Shown: in pieces, positions 62,356 to 64,000 of the stretch
Layout: every line of letters begins with the position of its first letter
How positions within the stretch are numbered: the stretch's first letter is position 1
Assembly (NCBI GenBank): GCA_036365515.1
Contig: CM070873.1
Location: 217,109,376-217,173,375, forward strand
Direction: 5' to 3'
Length of the DNA: 64,000 nucleotides
From: Torymus aiolomorphi
Lineage: Eukaryota; Arthropoda; Insecta; Hymenoptera; Torymidae
Position numbers and translations under genes: made by a program
The notes under the pieces: model-generated
The model's input: the letters and a program-made list of their open reading frames with translations, nothing else
The model's database searches: none
Told to the model about the DNA's origin: nothing

Positions 62356-63215
62356 CATGTTCATGGTGCAAAAAATCGCTATGTTTACAACATTTTTTTC
62401 ATGAATATCATTATTGTAAAACATATAATCCATGATCGTCAGAATAATTAGCTAGCTTGCCGTCTGCTGTTGGCTGACCCGTAGGATTTAAAATTGGTCG
62501 TTGTGCTGCTTAGAAATTGGTAGAATTGTATAAGAATTTGTATTAAAAGATAATAAATTGTAAAAATCTGTAAGAATTTGTAAAAATTTAAACTTTTATA
62601 CAGTAACTTACATTTTGTAACATATATTAATTATATTTCTAATACATAATAATTTACATTTTATTACGTTTTAGTATTTTTTCTTTACATCTTTGAAAAT
62701 ATTTTATTTATAGCTTTATTTAAATAAAAGTACAATTATAAATTATTATAAAAGTATAATTATGAACTATTTGAAAAAAGTGTACAAATATGTGATACGA
62801 TGTAAAATGTGTATCAAAATTTGTATATAAACGTAAAAAGATGTAATTAAAAGTACAAATATATAATAAAATGTGAAAAGATGTACGAAAGTGTAAGAAT
62901 GCCTATAAAATTTGAATTAAGAGTACAAATTAAAAAGTAATAAAACGTAGACAAATGTAAGGAAAAGTAAGAAATTATTAAAAAATGGTATAAACTGTGG
63001 TAAAATGTAAAAGCGTCCGAAATCCAGTAGAAAAGTACAATTTGTTACGTTTTCTTACACTTTTTTACAAACAACTACATTATCATACACTTGTTTATCG
63101 TACGATAAACAAGTGTATGATAAAAAAATAATAAATAATAGAATAACATAACAAAACATTGTTACATTATTATACACTTATTTACATAATATAATTTCCG
63201 CTAGGGGGTCTACAA

Positions 63216-63682
63216 TGAGAGCACACCTCCAGCGAGTACGACGGGGGGACGTAGCGACTCAGACCACGAGACGCCTGTGGGCGGGTCTGTGAAGCGCTCC
63301 CTCCAGCGAGCAAGCTCTGCTCACCGATTGGCGTTTGACCGACCTTGCTCCGCCAATCTACCTGCAAGTTCGGCGATGGACTCATCTTATCCCCGCTCAA
63401 GGAGAGCAGCTCCGAGCGAGCAAGCACTGCTCGCACTTCGTCTTCGACCGGCGTGGAAGCGCTCATCGCTCCGCCGGTCCCCGCACACACTCTCTTAGAG
63501 TGTCGACGATGGATTCGCCGTCCATCTCAACGCGCCTGTAATTTAAGTACAGCTCGACCCGCGCTCTATAGCGCCTTCTTGCGCTTTGAGCAGCCCTTGA
63601 TGTAGGCAAGCTCACAGTTGGCGCTCCGCCGACCTTCGTGCGCTGTTCTACTCTTTTACCCGAGCAAACACGACTGCATCAT
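63216..63682. other. GC-rich block replacing part of the right arm
   Basis: The right arm departs from the left here: about 467 bp of CpG-rich DNA stands where the left arm has 239 bp of AT-rich DNA (58839-59077). It contains repeated CCAGCGAGCAAGC and GCTCCGCCG phrases. Three overlapping frames cross it, none recognisable. Confidence 0.65.
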
Positions 63683-64000
63683 TTATTGTAGTTGGCAAAA
63701 ATAATGTTTTGACCTATTTTTAATTATTTTATGAATTCTCACAACAAAAATTATTCTTAAAAAAACACAATTTCACCCTCTAAAAAATAAGGGATGCAAC
63801 CCTTAATGTTCATACTACCACGGATTTCTTGGCTTTTTAATAAGAAACTCTTTCCATTTTGTTTCGTTAAAAAAAGTTAAGTAGAAGCCAAGATATATCA
63901 AAAAAACGTTTCTTGGGGGTAAACTTTAGGGGTGATTTTAACTCTTATAAAGTGCTTCTCAGCCGATAAAAAAAATGGTTTCGTGAATCTCGCATGGAGG

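Larger units (their letters stand above)
58519..64000. mobile_element. Pogo/Tigger-like DNA transposon with arms of about 1 kb, right end cut by the window
   Basis: Outer sequence starting CCTCCATGCGAGATTCACG (58519) is matched by its complement ending CGTGAATCTCGCATGGAGG at the last base of the window. Arms run to about 59480 on the left and from about 62540 on the right, pairing closely (for example GTAGACCCCCTAGCGG at 59077 with its complement near 63200). A DDE transposase remnant lies between. The arms differ in one block (58839-59077 against 63216-63682). It sits in an IFT80 intron, and the true right end is not visible. Confidence 0.82.

Overview
The window looks like animal nuclear DNA, almost certainly insect and probably hymenopteran (the order is an inference). 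It is AT-rich and full of simple repeats, and its genes have many exons with canonical GT-AG introns and conserved animal products. No bacterial, viral or organellar gene was seen.

Three conserved genes can be read. (1) The last three coding exons of skywalker/TBC1D24 (TLDc domain) lie on the + strand at 2434-6643. (2) A BOK-type Bcl-2 family gene (Buffy/Debcl class) lies on the + strand at 18081-26125. It has a possible lysine-rich N-terminal exon and GC-rich promoter-like islands upstream at about 12.4, 14.6 and 16.7 kb. (3) The C-terminal nine coding exons of IFT80 lie on the - strand at 58215-52050; the N-terminal exons are beyond the right edge. These genes act in synaptic vesicle trafficking, apoptosis and cilium assembly, and nothing suggests they work together.

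Most of the rest is mobile or repetitive DNA. It includes a Ty3/gypsy remnant inside a BOK intron (20503-23402), a degenerate Ty1/copia element (43016-47724) and a pogo/Tigger-like element with arms of about 1 kb in an IFT80 intron (58519 to beyond 64000). A 5.6-kb element with CAGGGTTGC ends and giant inverted arms lies at 33817-39382. A 4096-bp TA-flanked element made almost entirely of internal satellite lies at 26792-30887. At least seven palindromic elements bounded by TTAA are scattered mainly through introns. A 5S-rRNA-derived sequence lies antisense in a skywalker intron.

The segment at 26634-31430 is a decayed duplicate of the IFT80 3' end. The 4.1-kb satellite element is inserted in it, and the intact IFT80 copy at about 51.9 kb preserves the empty site. 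No complete novel multi-gene system was found. The best candidates for something undescribed are the satellite-built TA element, the giant-armed CAGGGTTGC element, and a tiny TATA/Inr-driven reading frame ending in a SUMO-interaction-like motif (48350-48666), which sits among repeats carrying a conserved hairpin.
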